Source: Streptantibioticus parmotrematis (GTDB lineage Bacteria; Actinomycetota; Actinomycetes; Streptomycetales; Streptomycetaceae). Taken from it: a stretch of 64,000 nt of DNA. The stretch spans positions 60,394 through 124,393 of the forward strand of contig NZ_JAINVZ010000023.1 in assembly GCF_019890615.1 (NCBI RefSeq), given 5' to 3'. The translations under genes and the position numbers were made by a program. Each line of letters opens with the position of its first letter. Position 1 is the first letter of the stretch. Shown piece after piece: positions 9,970 to 17,938 of this stretch. The notes below the pieces were generated by a model. That model was not told the origin of the DNA and made no database searches. It saw only the letters and a list, made by a program, of their open reading frames with translations.

Positions 9970-10632
9970 ATGAGGGTTCGCCGGTTCGTCGCGGCGCTGT
10001 TCGCCAGCGCGTTCCTCCTCCCGGTGGCCGTGGCGGCGCCCGCCACGGCCGCCTCGCCGTCGGCGCACGCGCACTCCGCGGCCTGCTCGGCCGGGTACTT
10101 CGACCAGGACGCCCGGCTCGGCCCCGAGCAGCTTCCGGACCGCGGCCGGGTCGGCCACCAGCTGATCGGCTACCGGCGCACCGGTGGCCTCGGCGACCGG
10201 GCGTTCCTCGCCCGCTACTACGACGCGGCGGCCAACTCGGGCCAGGGCGGCTGGATCTACCCGCCGGCGGACGGTTACGTCACCCGCCCCGACGGCACGC
10301 CCGTCGAATGGCACCAGGCGCTGCGCCCGGGCCAGGACATCGACCGCTACGGCAGCGAGTACGGCGCGTTCCTCGCACCGGAGGGCCTGCCGTACGCGGA
10401 GCGGTCCATCCCGCCGCAGAGTCTGGACGGCACGCCCGCGGCGGGCTGCAACTACCACGACTACCGGGTGGTCAAGGCGTTCAGCGTGGACGCCGGGCCG
10501 ATCGCGCCGTGGTTCGGGCAGCCCGGACGCGGCCGGCAGTACCAGCTGGACGCGAGCCTGCTGCCGGGCGCGCCGTCGCAGCTCAACGTGGGCTGGCTGG
10601 TCACCAACGGCTACCTGGAACGGCTTACCTGA
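9970..10632 (+). CDS. Secreted TNT-domain (tuberculosis necrotizing toxin-like) protein
   Basis: A 220-residue protein with a signal peptide (MRVRRFVAALFASAFLLPVAVAAPATA; cleavage near residue 27). The C-terminal half, from GDRAFLARYYD to the end, matches the TNT domain: PPADGYVTRPDG, LRPGQDIDRYGSEYGAFLAPEG, PYAERSIPP and NYHDYRVVKAF. In Mycobacterium the TNT domain hydrolyses NAD+; conservation of the RYG and PY segments suggests this one may, but activity is not proven. No obvious immunity gene adjoins it on either side. ATG 9970 is chosen because it begins the signal peptide and follows CAGGGGCTCAC. Confidence 0.82.
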   Translation: MRVRRFVAALFASAFLLPVAVAAPATAASPSAHAHSAACSAGYFDQDARLGPEQLPDRGRVGHQLIGYRRTGGLGDRAFLARYYDAAANSGQGGWIYPPADGYVTRPDGTPVEWHQALRPGQDIDRYGSEYGAFLAPEGLPYAERSIPPQSLDGTPAAGCNYHDYRVVKAFSVDAGPIAPWFGQPGRGRQYQLDASLLPGAPSQLNVGWLVTNGYLERLT

Positions 10633-10665
10633 CGCACCGTCAACCCTCGCCCCCTGCAAGGCCGT

Positions 10666-11307
10666 TCACTGCGACCACGCGGGGTGGCGGGGGTCGTCGC
10701 AGCGCACCACGATGTCCGCCGTCGCGCCGGGGTCGACCTCCTCGTCGTAACGGCCGAAGGCGGGCAGCGTCCAGCGGTCGGCATCCGGGGTGCGGCGGGC
10801 CAGCGCGCCCGGGGAGAGCCGCAGGTGGGCGCCGAGGTCGACCGGGAAGCCCCGGCCCAGCAGCAGCGGTCCGTCGAGCAGCAGCACGGAGCCCGGCGGG
10901 AGCGTCACGTAGGGGGCCCGGGTCGCGCGGTCGGCGACCGGATCCCACAGCGAGGGCAGCGTCCGCCCGTCGCCGCCGGGGCTCAACGGGCCGAAGACCT
11001 CGCGCCACAACGCGCCGGTGTCCAGCCACAGGTCGTAGTACGCGTCGACGTCCCGGTGCCCGTACTCCAGCCGGACCGAGGCGGGCCGCCAGAAGCCGTC
11101 CGCGCTCACCCTGAGCGTCCGGCGGCCGCGCGTGCGCAGCGCCTCGGCCAGCGCGTCGGCGAGTTCGCCGGTGCGGGCCGCGGGCGCACCGTCCACCACC
11201 ACCCTGGGCCACGCGGCGCCGTCGAGCGGGGCGAGCGCCGTGATCCGGTCGGCGAGGGCGTCGGTGAGCCGGGGCCAGGAGACAGGTGTGAACCGCACAC
11301 CCGCCAT
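10666..11307 (-). CDS. Uridine kinase-like P-loop protein with a degenerate Walker A
   Basis: A 213-residue protein similar to uridine/nucleoside kinase-like proteins of actinobacteria: VVVDGAPAARTGELADALAEAL where the P-loop is expected, then RVSADGFWRPASVRLE, DAYYDLWLDTGAL, and PPGSVLLLDGPLLLGRG. The Walker A lysine is missing (GAPAARTGE instead of GxxxxGK[ST]), so ATP binding or catalysis is doubtful. It is convergent with the TNT gene. ATG 11307 is used; GTG 11298, with GGCAGG 9 bases upstream, is nearly as good. Confidence 0.7.
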   Translation of the reverse strand: MAGVRFTPVSWPRLTDALADRITALAPLDGAAWPRVVVDGAPAARTGELADALAEALRTRGRRTLRVSADGFWRPASVRLEYGHRDVDAYYDLWLDTGALWREVFGPLSPGGDGRTLPSLWDPVADRATRAPYVTLPPGSVLLLDGPLLLGRGFPVDLGAHLRLSPGALARRTPDADRWTLPAFGRYDEEVDPGATADIVVRCDDPRHPAWSQ

Positions 11308-11512
11308 CCTGCCCGAACGCCTCACGTCCGCCCGCCGGGGGCCGAACACCCGCGCGAGACGGCGCCGGTGGTCCTCCGACTGTCCCCGTCAGCGTCCCCC
11401 GGGAGGGTGAGCGGGTGAGTGTCGGGCCGCCGTGGTGCGCCGGGTCGTCGGATCATCTGCCAGGGGCGCGGGCTGGGCGCCTCCTGATGTCCGGCGGCCC
11501 GGGGAGGACAGC

Positions 11513-12448
11513 GTGAGGTGGTTCGGCAGGGCCGGGGTGCTGGGCGCGGGGGGAGCGGCGCTGGCCTGCCTGACCGCGTTCTGGCTGTCCTCGATGGGCA
11601 CCGTGGAACGTCCGGCGGTGGGCGCGGGCTCCGCGCACGACGTGGTGCGCACCGCCACGGCGCACGGCGGGCCCGCGGATCGCGCCGGGGCGCCTCCCGG
11701 GGCGCGCCGTGCCGGTTCCGGTCCTCTCGCGTGGCCGACGCCCGGCGGGGCGGGCCGGGTCGCGCCCACCGCGTCACCGAAGCCCTCCGCTCCCCCGCCC
11801 GCCTATCCGCCGACGTACCGGGTGGGCACCGTCCTGCACCTCGCGGAGCAGCCCAGTCACTACTGCACGGGCAGCGTCGTCGACAGCCCGCACCGTGACC
11901 TGGTGATCACCGCGGCGCACTGCGTGCACGGCGGCGCGGGCGGCAGTTACCTGACCGGCCTCGGCTTCGCCCCGGGCGTGGGTGAGGACGGAACGGAACC
12001 GGCCGGGGTCTGGCGGGTCAGCAGCGCGTTCGTGGCGCCCAGTTGGGTCTGGGAGACGGATCCGGACGCCGACGTGGCGTTCCTGGTGATCGAGCCGCTG
12101 CACGGCCGCGAGATCGAGGACGTGGTCGGCGGCAACCCCGTCGCCTTCGGCCGCGGCCCGGGTCCGGTGCGGCTGACGGGGTATCCGCGTGACGTGGACA
12201 CCCCGGTGGTGTGCGACGGCACCGCGACCGCACCGGCCCCCGACCGGCTGCGCGTGTACTGCCCCGGGTTCAGCGGCGGCACCAGCGGCAGCCCGTGGCT
12301 GGCGGGAGCGCGCGCGGACGGCAGCGGTTCCGTGGTCGGTGTCGTCGGCGGCTATCTGGGCGGTGGCACGGTGCCGTACCTGTCGTACAGCAGCGTCTTC
12401 GGGCAGCAGGTGCGCGACCTGTACCAGGAGGCCGTCGCCGACTCCTGA
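11513..12448 (+). CDS. Secreted/anchored trypsin-like serine protease
   Basis: A 311-residue protein with an N-terminal hydrophobic segment (GRAGVLGAGGAALACLTAFWL) acting as signal or anchor, then a Pro/Ala-rich linker, then a chymotrypsin-fold domain. The triad is visible: His in VITAAHCVHG (about 136), Asp in DPDADVAFLVI (about 187) and Ser in GGTSGSPWL (about 260). GTG 11513 is chosen because GGAGG stands 5 bases before it; the longer frame to 11432 has no signal. The substrate is unknown. It converges on the xanthine dehydrogenase operon with 44 bp between stops. Confidence 0.9.
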   Translation: MRWFGRAGVLGAGGAALACLTAFWLSSMGTVERPAVGAGSAHDVVRTATAHGGPADRAGAPPGARRAGSGPLAWPTPGGAGRVAPTASPKPSAPPPAYPPTYRVGTVLHLAEQPSHYCTGSVVDSPHRDLVITAAHCVHGGAGGSYLTGLGFAPGVGEDGTEPAGVWRVSSAFVAPSWVWETDPDADVAFLVIEPLHGREIEDVVGGNPVAFGRGPGPVRLTGYPRDVDTPVVCDGTATAPAPDRLRVYCPGFSGGTSGSPWLAGARADGSGSVVGVVGGYLGGGTVPYLSYSSVFGQQVRDLYQEAVADS

Positions 12449-12492
12449 GGCCGCGCACCCGCTCGGTCAACGCGGCGCGATCCGGCGGCAGT

Positions 12493-15237
12493 TCACGCCT
12501 CCCGCGCCACTCCGTGGTCCCGCAGTCCCAGCCACACCCGGTCGCGGGTCAGCGGCAGCCTGGTGAAGCGGACCCCGGTGGCGTCGCGCAGCGCGTTGGC
12601 GAGCGCCGGGGCGACCGGGTTGAACGGGCTCTCGCTCATCGACTTCGCGCCGAGCGGGCCGATGGCGTCGCGAGTGGGCGTGAAGTGCACCTCGGTGCGC
12701 GGGGTGTCCGCGTAGGTCGGCAGGTGGTAACGGCGGAACGCGGCCGTGGTGACGGCGCCGCGCTCGTCCACCACCACCTCCTCGAACAGGGTGGCCCCGA
12801 GCGCCTGGGCGACGCCGCCCTCGACCTGCCCCCGGCACTGCATGGGGTTCATCACCTGACCGGCGTCGGCCGCGTGCACGCTGCGCAGGATGCGGATCTC
12901 GCCGGAGGCGGGGTCGACGGCGACCCTGAACCACTGGGCGTTGAAGGCGACCGACCGCGGGGTGCCGCCGAAGTGGCCGTCCGCGGCCAGTTCCCGGTCC
13001 GCCGTGCGGGCGGCCTCGTACAGCTCCTTCAGCGGTACCCGGCGCCCGGCGCACACCACGGCGTCCTCGGCCATCGCGCACGACTCACGGGCCACGCCCA
13101 GGTGTTGGGCGGCGAAGTCCAGCACGAGCGCGGCCAGTGCCTGCGAGGCGCGCAGGGTCGCCTTGCCCGCGACCACCGTGCCGGTCGACCCGAAGGCGCC
13201 GGTGTCGTGGCGCACCACGTCGGTGTCGGACTGACGGATCGTCACGCGGTCGACGGTGGTGCCCAGTTCGCCCGCCGCGATCTGGCGGTGCACGGTTGTC
13301 GTGCCGTTGCCGAACTCCGCGGTGCCGACGGACAGTTCGTAGCCGCCGTCGGGCTGGAGCACCACCCTGGCGTCGGCGATGTGGCCGCCGGGCGGGCCGG
13401 TGGCGATCATCGACAGCGCGGCGCCCTGGCCGACCAGCCAGCCGTCCGGCGGTGCCTCGCCGTGATCGGGTTCGGCGATCGCGCGGCGCACCACCTCCAC
13501 GCACGTGTCCAGGCCGTAGGAGCCGATGTGCAGGTCCTCCTCCACGCCGCCGGGCGCGATCATCTCCTCGTCGGCGGCGATGATGTTGCGGCGGCGGAAC
13601 TCCATCGGGTCGAGGTCCAGGCGGCGGGCGAGTTCGTCCATCACCGACTCCACGGCGAAGACGACCTGCCCGAGCCCGTAGCCGCGGAAGGCGCCGGCGG
13701 GCACGGTGTTGGTGTAGACGGCGTACCCGTCGACCTTCTTGTTGGGGCAGCGGTAGACGGCGAACGACTCGCCGCAGCCGTGGAACAGCACGGCCGGGCC
13801 GTGGTTGCCGTAGGCGCCGGTGTTGGAGACGATCCGCATCCGCATCGACTTCAACAGCCCGTCGCGGCTCGCCCCGGCCTTGACCTCGATGGTGAAGGGG
13901 TGCCGGGTGGTGGCGCCGAAGAACTGCTCGGGGCGGGTGTACTCCAGCTTGACCGGGCGGCGGGTGCGCAGCGCGGCGAGCACCACGATGTCCTCGACCA
14001 GCATCTCCTGCTTGCCGCCGAAGCCGCCGCCGACCCGGCCCGCGACCACCCGGACCTTCTCCTGCGGCAGGTCGTACAGCGTGCACAGCGCCCGCCGGGT
14101 CAGGAACGGGGTCTGGGTGCTGGAGCGCACCACGAGCCGGCCGTCCGGCGCGTCGAAGTCACCCTCGAACCAGGCCACCGCTCCGTGCGTCTCCAGGCTG
14201 GCGTGCTGGACGCGCTGGGTGCGGAAGGTCTGCTCGTGCAGGACGTCGGACTGCGCGAACCCCGCCTCGACGTCGCCGACCTCGCCGTGCGTCTCGCCCA
14301 CCACGTTGTCCTGTGGGCGGGCGATGCGGGCCTCGTCGCCCTTGGGGTGGATCACCGGGGCGCCCGGGCGCATGGCCTCCTCCGGGTCGATGACGTACGG
14401 CAGTTCCTCGTAGTCCACCTCGACGCGGCGGCAGCCCTCCTCGGCGGCGGCCTCGCTGTCGGCGACGACGGCGGCGACGCGCTGGCCGACGTACCGCACC
14501 ACGTCGTCCAGGACGCGGGTGTCGTCGGGGTCCTCCTCGGGATGCTCGTGGCGGGCGGTGGAGAACAGGCGCTCGGGCGCGTCGTGGTGGGTGAGCACGG
14601 CACGCACGCCGGGGACGGCGAGGGCCCGGGTGGTGTCGATGGCCCGGATGCGGGCGTGCGGGTGCGGCGAGCGCAGGATCTTCAGGTGGAGCAGGCCGTC
14701 CACGGCGACGTCGAAGGTGTAGCGGGCGGTGCCGGTGACCACCTGCGGTCCGGCCGGGGCGGGCAGGTTGCGGCCCACGCTCTCGCCGGGCGCGGGCTCC
14801 TCGGTGTGCTTCACCCCTCGCACGGCGTCCTCGATGGCCCGGTAGCCGGTGCAGCGGCACAGGTTGCCCTTGAAGGCGCGTGGCAGGTCGGCGCGCTTGT
14901 CGTCGTCCAGGGCGGCCGTCGTCATCAGGAAACCGGCGGTGCAGAAGCCGCACTGGAAGCCCTGCGCGTCGAGGAACCCCCGCTGCACGCGATGGAGTTC
15001 GCCGTCGGCGGGGGCGAGTCCCTCCACGGTGGTCACCGCGCGGTCGCGGGCGCGCAGCGCCGGGTAGAGGCAGCTGTGCACCGGTTCGCCGTCGACGTGC
15101 ACCGTGCACGCGCCGCAGTCGCCCGCGTCGCAGCCCTTCTTCACGCCGAACCAGCCGAGCCCGCGCAGGAAGGTGCGCAGGCACTGCCCCGCACGCGGCT
15201 CCTCGTCGAACTCCCGTCCGTTGACGCGCAGTCGCAT
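12493..15237 (-). CDS. Xanthine dehydrogenase, fused 2Fe-2S and molybdopterin subunit
   Basis: A 914-residue fusion. Residues 1-160 are the iron-sulfur subunit, with plant-type ferredoxin ligands in GCDAGDCGACTV and the second cluster in CGFCTAGFL plus GNLCRCTGYRAI. From about 175 on it is the large Mo-cofactor subunit: a/b hammerhead, then Mo-pterin binding with GGGFGGKQE and AFRGYGLGQ. It oxidises hypoxanthine/xanthine to urate together with the FAD subunit encoded just upstream. ATG 15237 lies 2 bases after the FAD subunit's TGA, with GGGGGAGGAG as SD. A PucR regulator is divergent. No XdhC/MoCu-insertion chaperone gene follows. Confidence 0.92.
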   Translation of the reverse strand: MRLRVNGREFDEEPRAGQCLRTFLRGLGWFGVKKGCDAGDCGACTVHVDGEPVHSCLYPALRARDRAVTTVEGLAPADGELHRVQRGFLDAQGFQCGFCTAGFLMTTAALDDDKRADLPRAFKGNLCRCTGYRAIEDAVRGVKHTEEPAPGESVGRNLPAPAGPQVVTGTARYTFDVAVDGLLHLKILRSPHPHARIRAIDTTRALAVPGVRAVLTHHDAPERLFSTARHEHPEEDPDDTRVLDDVVRYVGQRVAAVVADSEAAAEEGCRRVEVDYEELPYVIDPEEAMRPGAPVIHPKGDEARIARPQDNVVGETHGEVGDVEAGFAQSDVLHEQTFRTQRVQHASLETHGAVAWFEGDFDAPDGRLVVRSSTQTPFLTRRALCTLYDLPQEKVRVVAGRVGGGFGGKQEMLVEDIVVLAALRTRRPVKLEYTRPEQFFGATTRHPFTIEVKAGASRDGLLKSMRMRIVSNTGAYGNHGPAVLFHGCGESFAVYRCPNKKVDGYAVYTNTVPAGAFRGYGLGQVVFAVESVMDELARRLDLDPMEFRRRNIIAADEEMIAPGGVEEDLHIGSYGLDTCVEVVRRAIAEPDHGEAPPDGWLVGQGAALSMIATGPPGGHIADARVVLQPDGGYELSVGTAEFGNGTTTVHRQIAAGELGTTVDRVTIRQSDTDVVRHDTGAFGSTGTVVAGKATLRASQALAALVLDFAAQHLGVARESCAMAEDAVVCAGRRVPLKELYEAARTADRELAADGHFGGTPRSVAFNAQWFRVAVDPASGEIRILRSVHAADAGQVMNPMQCRGQVEGGVAQALGATLFEEVVVDERGAVTTAAFRRYHLPTYADTPRTEVHFTPTRDAIGPLGAKSMSESPFNPVAPALANALRDATGVRFTRLPLTRDRVWLGLRDHGVAREA

Positions 15238-15239
15238 CG

Positions 15240-16076
15240 TCACTCCTCCCCCGGCGCCACCGGCGCGGTCGTCAGCTCGGCGCGGATCTCCTCGGCGAAC
15301 CGCAGCGTCAGGTGGCGGCGCCACTCGGGCAGTCCGTAGATGTCGTCGAACCACGCGCCCGGCGGGACCGCCTGCTCCAGCGCGGCCCGCAGCTGAGCGG
15401 CGGCGGGCGGCAGCGGGAACCACAGCCGCACCGGGCGCGGCGTGGAGGCGGTCACGGTCAGGGTAAACGAGCCGTCCGCCGGGTCGTGCCGTCCGATGAC
15501 CAGCGCCGCCGAGCGTCCCAGCCGGTGCAGGGAGCCCTGGCGGAAGGCGGTGCGCGAGCGCAGCGCGTACGTGGGCAGGGTCACCGAGCGCAGCAGCTCG
15601 CCCTCGCGCAGCACCTTGCGGCCGTTGCCGGTGACGAATTCGGCGACCGGCAGCCGCCGCACCCCGCCGTCCAGCGCGAGCAGGGTGGCTTCGCCCTCCA
15701 GGGCGGCGGTGAGCGAGATCATGGGGCCCGCGGGCAGCGCGTTGCAGATGTTGCCGCCCACGGTGGCCATGTTCCAGATCTTGAACGAGGCCAGGAACGA
15801 GCGGCAGCACTGCTCGATCAGCGGGTGGCAGGCCTGCCAGCCGGGCGGCGCGGTGAACCGGTTCAGCTGCGCGACGGTGCAGGTGGCGGCGATGACCAGG
15901 CCGTCCGGTGTGACCTCCAGCGGCTCCCAGCCCATCGACCCGAGGTCGACGAGTCTGCGGATGTGCGGCTGGGGCTCGGAGAACAGGTAGGTGCCGCCGC
16001 CCAGGTAGGCGTCGCCCGGCCGCCACTGCTCGCGGCGGCGGGCGTCGCGCATCTGCGTCACGGTGCCCAGGTCCAT
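15240..16076 (-). CDS. Xanthine dehydrogenase FAD-binding subunit
   Basis: A 278-residue FAD_binding_5 (CO-dehydrogenase medium subunit-like) protein. The motif AYLGGGTYLF near residue 26 and the second FAD segment MATVGGNICNALPAGPMISLTAAL near 110-133 are clear. It passes electrons from the 2Fe-2S centres of the fused partner to NAD+. It is the promoter-proximal gene of the operon; ATG 16076 starts MDLGTVTQMRDARRRE with AAGGCGGGA upstream. Confidence 0.92.
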   Translation of the reverse strand: MDLGTVTQMRDARRREQWRPGDAYLGGGTYLFSEPQPHIRRLVDLGSMGWEPLEVTPDGLVIAATCTVAQLNRFTAPPGWQACHPLIEQCCRSFLASFKIWNMATVGGNICNALPAGPMISLTAALEGEATLLALDGGVRRLPVAEFVTGNGRKVLREGELLRSVTLPTYALRSRTAFRQGSLHRLGRSAALVIGRHDPADGSFTLTVTASTPRPVRLWFPLPPAAAQLRAALEQAVPPGAWFDDIYGLPEWRRHLTLRFAEEIRAELTTAPVAPGEE

Positions 16077-16354
16077 GATCGTCCCGCCTTCGTTCGTGCC
16101 GGGCCCACGCGGCGCGGCCCTCGACGCGGTGATTGAAGCAATGCCGCGCCGGGCGCCACGACTGGTGCGACACACGGTTTTCGGCCATACGACGCGTTCC
16201 TCACTGGAGGATCATCCAGTGCGCATTTGCCGGGGATTTGCACCGAACGGCATCGCAATTACCATGCGGACACCCCTGTTCGGGTGGTGGATGCGTTCGC
16301 CGACCGACGGGGAGCCGCGCCGCGGGGCGCGGTGGTACCGGGCAAGGAGCGCAC
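16077..16354. promoter_or_regulatory. Divergent xdh/pucR control region with a palindrome
   Basis: The 278 bp between the divergent xdh and pucR genes are less GC-rich than their surroundings around 16180-16270. A clear inverted repeat, CACTGGA (16202-16208) and TCCAGTG (16215-16221) with a 6-base spacer, is the best operator candidate for PucR. I could not fix -35/-10 boxes for either gene. Confidence 0.55.
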
Positions 16355-17914
16355 GTGCACGTCGAAGACCTTCTGCGGCTGACGGGACTGGACCTGGCTC
16401 TGGTCTGGGGCGAGGAGGAGCTCCTGCGCGCCGAGGTCACCGGGGTGACCGCGACCGACCTGGCGGACCCGGTGCGCTACCTCCAGCGCGGCGAGATCGT
16501 CCTGAGCGGCCTGGTGTGGTGGCGGCCGCAGGACGGCGGGGCCGCCGCCGACCGCTTCGCCGCGGCACTGCGCGAGACCGGCGCCGCCGCGCTGCTGGCC
16601 GGGGAGGAGACGCACGGCGCGGTGCCGGAACCGCTGGTGCGCGCCTGCCGGGAGCACCGGGTGCCGCTGCTGTCGGTCCCGCCGCACACCAGCTTCCGCG
16701 CGATCACCGACACCGTCTACCTGCGGCTGTGGGGCGACCTCAGCCACACGCAGCGCGGCTTGACCGCGTTGCCCGACGCCGTGCGCCAGGACCTGCACGC
16801 CCTGCTGGCCGCGGACGCGCCGCTGGAGACCCTTCTGACCAGGGCTTTCACCCATCTCGGGGACGCGGTGTGCTCGGTGGTGACGCCGACCGGCCGGGTG
16901 GCCGCGACGGTGCGGGGCTGCCCGGCGCCGGACCCCGAGGCGGTCGCGGCGGCGCTGGCCGCGCTGCCGGGCGGCGAGCCGGACGGGCTGGTGGCGGTGG
17001 ACGCCCACGCGCGGTCGCCGCTCGGCACGTGGTACGTCTACGCGCACCCGTCGGCCGGGACGCCGCCGCCGCGGGTGCTGCGGGAGATCGCCGACTTCGT
17101 CGGCCTGCACCGGGCCCGCGGTGCGGCACGGGAGGCCGCGCGCCACGACGCCGCCGACCGGCTCGCGGCGCTGCTGGCGCGGGGCCGGGCGCAGGGCACG
17201 GTGGTGGGCGGCGCGCTGGCGGAGTGCGGCCTGCCGGGTGAGGGCCCGCTGGTGGTGCTGACCGCGCGGGCGCAGGCCTCCTCGGCCTCGGCGGACGACG
17301 GCGGGCGTACGGCGCGCTGGGCGCTGGCGGAGGCGCTGGGCACGGTGGTGGACCTGCCGTTCGCGGTGGGCGGCGACGGTGAGGGCACGGCGGTGGCCGT
17401 GCTGGCCACGACCCCCGGCGCGACCGAGGCGCTGGCCGCCGAACTCGCCCCCGTGTGGCGGCGGTTGCAGGCGCTGGTCCCGGCGACGGCGCTGCGCGCG
17501 GGGGTGAGCGAGGCGGTGCCGTCCGCGGCGGCGCTGCCCGGCGCGCTGCGCGAGGCCCGCTACGCGCTGACGGCCGCCTCGGCCGGGCAGGGCCGGGCCA
17601 CGGTGGGATTCGGGGACGCGATGCTGACGCTGCGGGACCTGATCGCGGGGGTGCCCGCGGCGGTGCGCGACGCGTTCCGGCACCGGCTGCTGGGGCCGCT
17701 CGACGCCCACGACCGGCGCACCGGCGGGACGCTGCTGGACACCCTGGAGGTCTTCCTCGCCCAGGGCGGCTCGTGGGTGCGCACCGCCGAGCAGTTGCAC
17801 GTCCACGTCAACACCGTGCACTACCGCATCCAGCGGATCGAACACCTCACCGGCAAGGATCTCTCCCGCCTGGAGGACCGCATCGACTTGCGAACGGCTT
17901 TGCTGTGCGCCTGA
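16355..17914 (+). CDS. pucR: PucR family transcriptional regulator (purine catabolism)
   Basis: A 519-residue regulator. Residues 1-125 form the PucR N-terminal domain (VEDLLRLTGLDLALVWGEEELL ... ADLADPVRYLQRGEIVLSGLVWW), the middle resembles a GGDEF-like CdaR domain, and the C-terminus is the PucR helix-turn-helix (TLEVFLAQGGSWVRTAEQLHVHVNTVHYRIQRIE). GTG 16355 has AAGGAG 5 bases upstream, which rules out the longer frame. Divergence from xdh genes points to purine-responsive control of xanthine dehydrogenase. Confidence 0.9.
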   Translation: MHVEDLLRLTGLDLALVWGEEELLRAEVTGVTATDLADPVRYLQRGEIVLSGLVWWRPQDGGAAADRFAAALRETGAAALLAGEETHGAVPEPLVRACREHRVPLLSVPPHTSFRAITDTVYLRLWGDLSHTQRGLTALPDAVRQDLHALLAADAPLETLLTRAFTHLGDAVCSVVTPTGRVAATVRGCPAPDPEAVAAALAALPGGEPDGLVAVDAHARSPLGTWYVYAHPSAGTPPPRVLREIADFVGLHRARGAAREAARHDAADRLAALLARGRAQGTVVGGALAECGLPGEGPLVVLTARAQASSASADDGGRTARWALAEALGTVVDLPFAVGGDGEGTAVAVLATTPGATEALAAELAPVWRRLQALVPATALRAGVSEAVPSAAALPGALREARYALTAASAGQGRATVGFGDAMLTLRDLIAGVPAAVRDAFRHRLLGPLDAHDRRTGGTLLDTLEVFLAQGGSWVRTAEQLHVHVNTVHYRIQRIEHLTGKDLSRLEDRIDLRTALLCA

Positions 17915-17938
17915 GATGACGTGCCGTCAGTGATCGCT

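Noticed and set aside
12211..15339. 1042-codon open frame on the plus strand
   Set aside because: It is antisense to the xanthine dehydrogenase gene; it encodes Gly/Ala/His/Arg-rich sequence without domains and arises from GC-rich codon structure.
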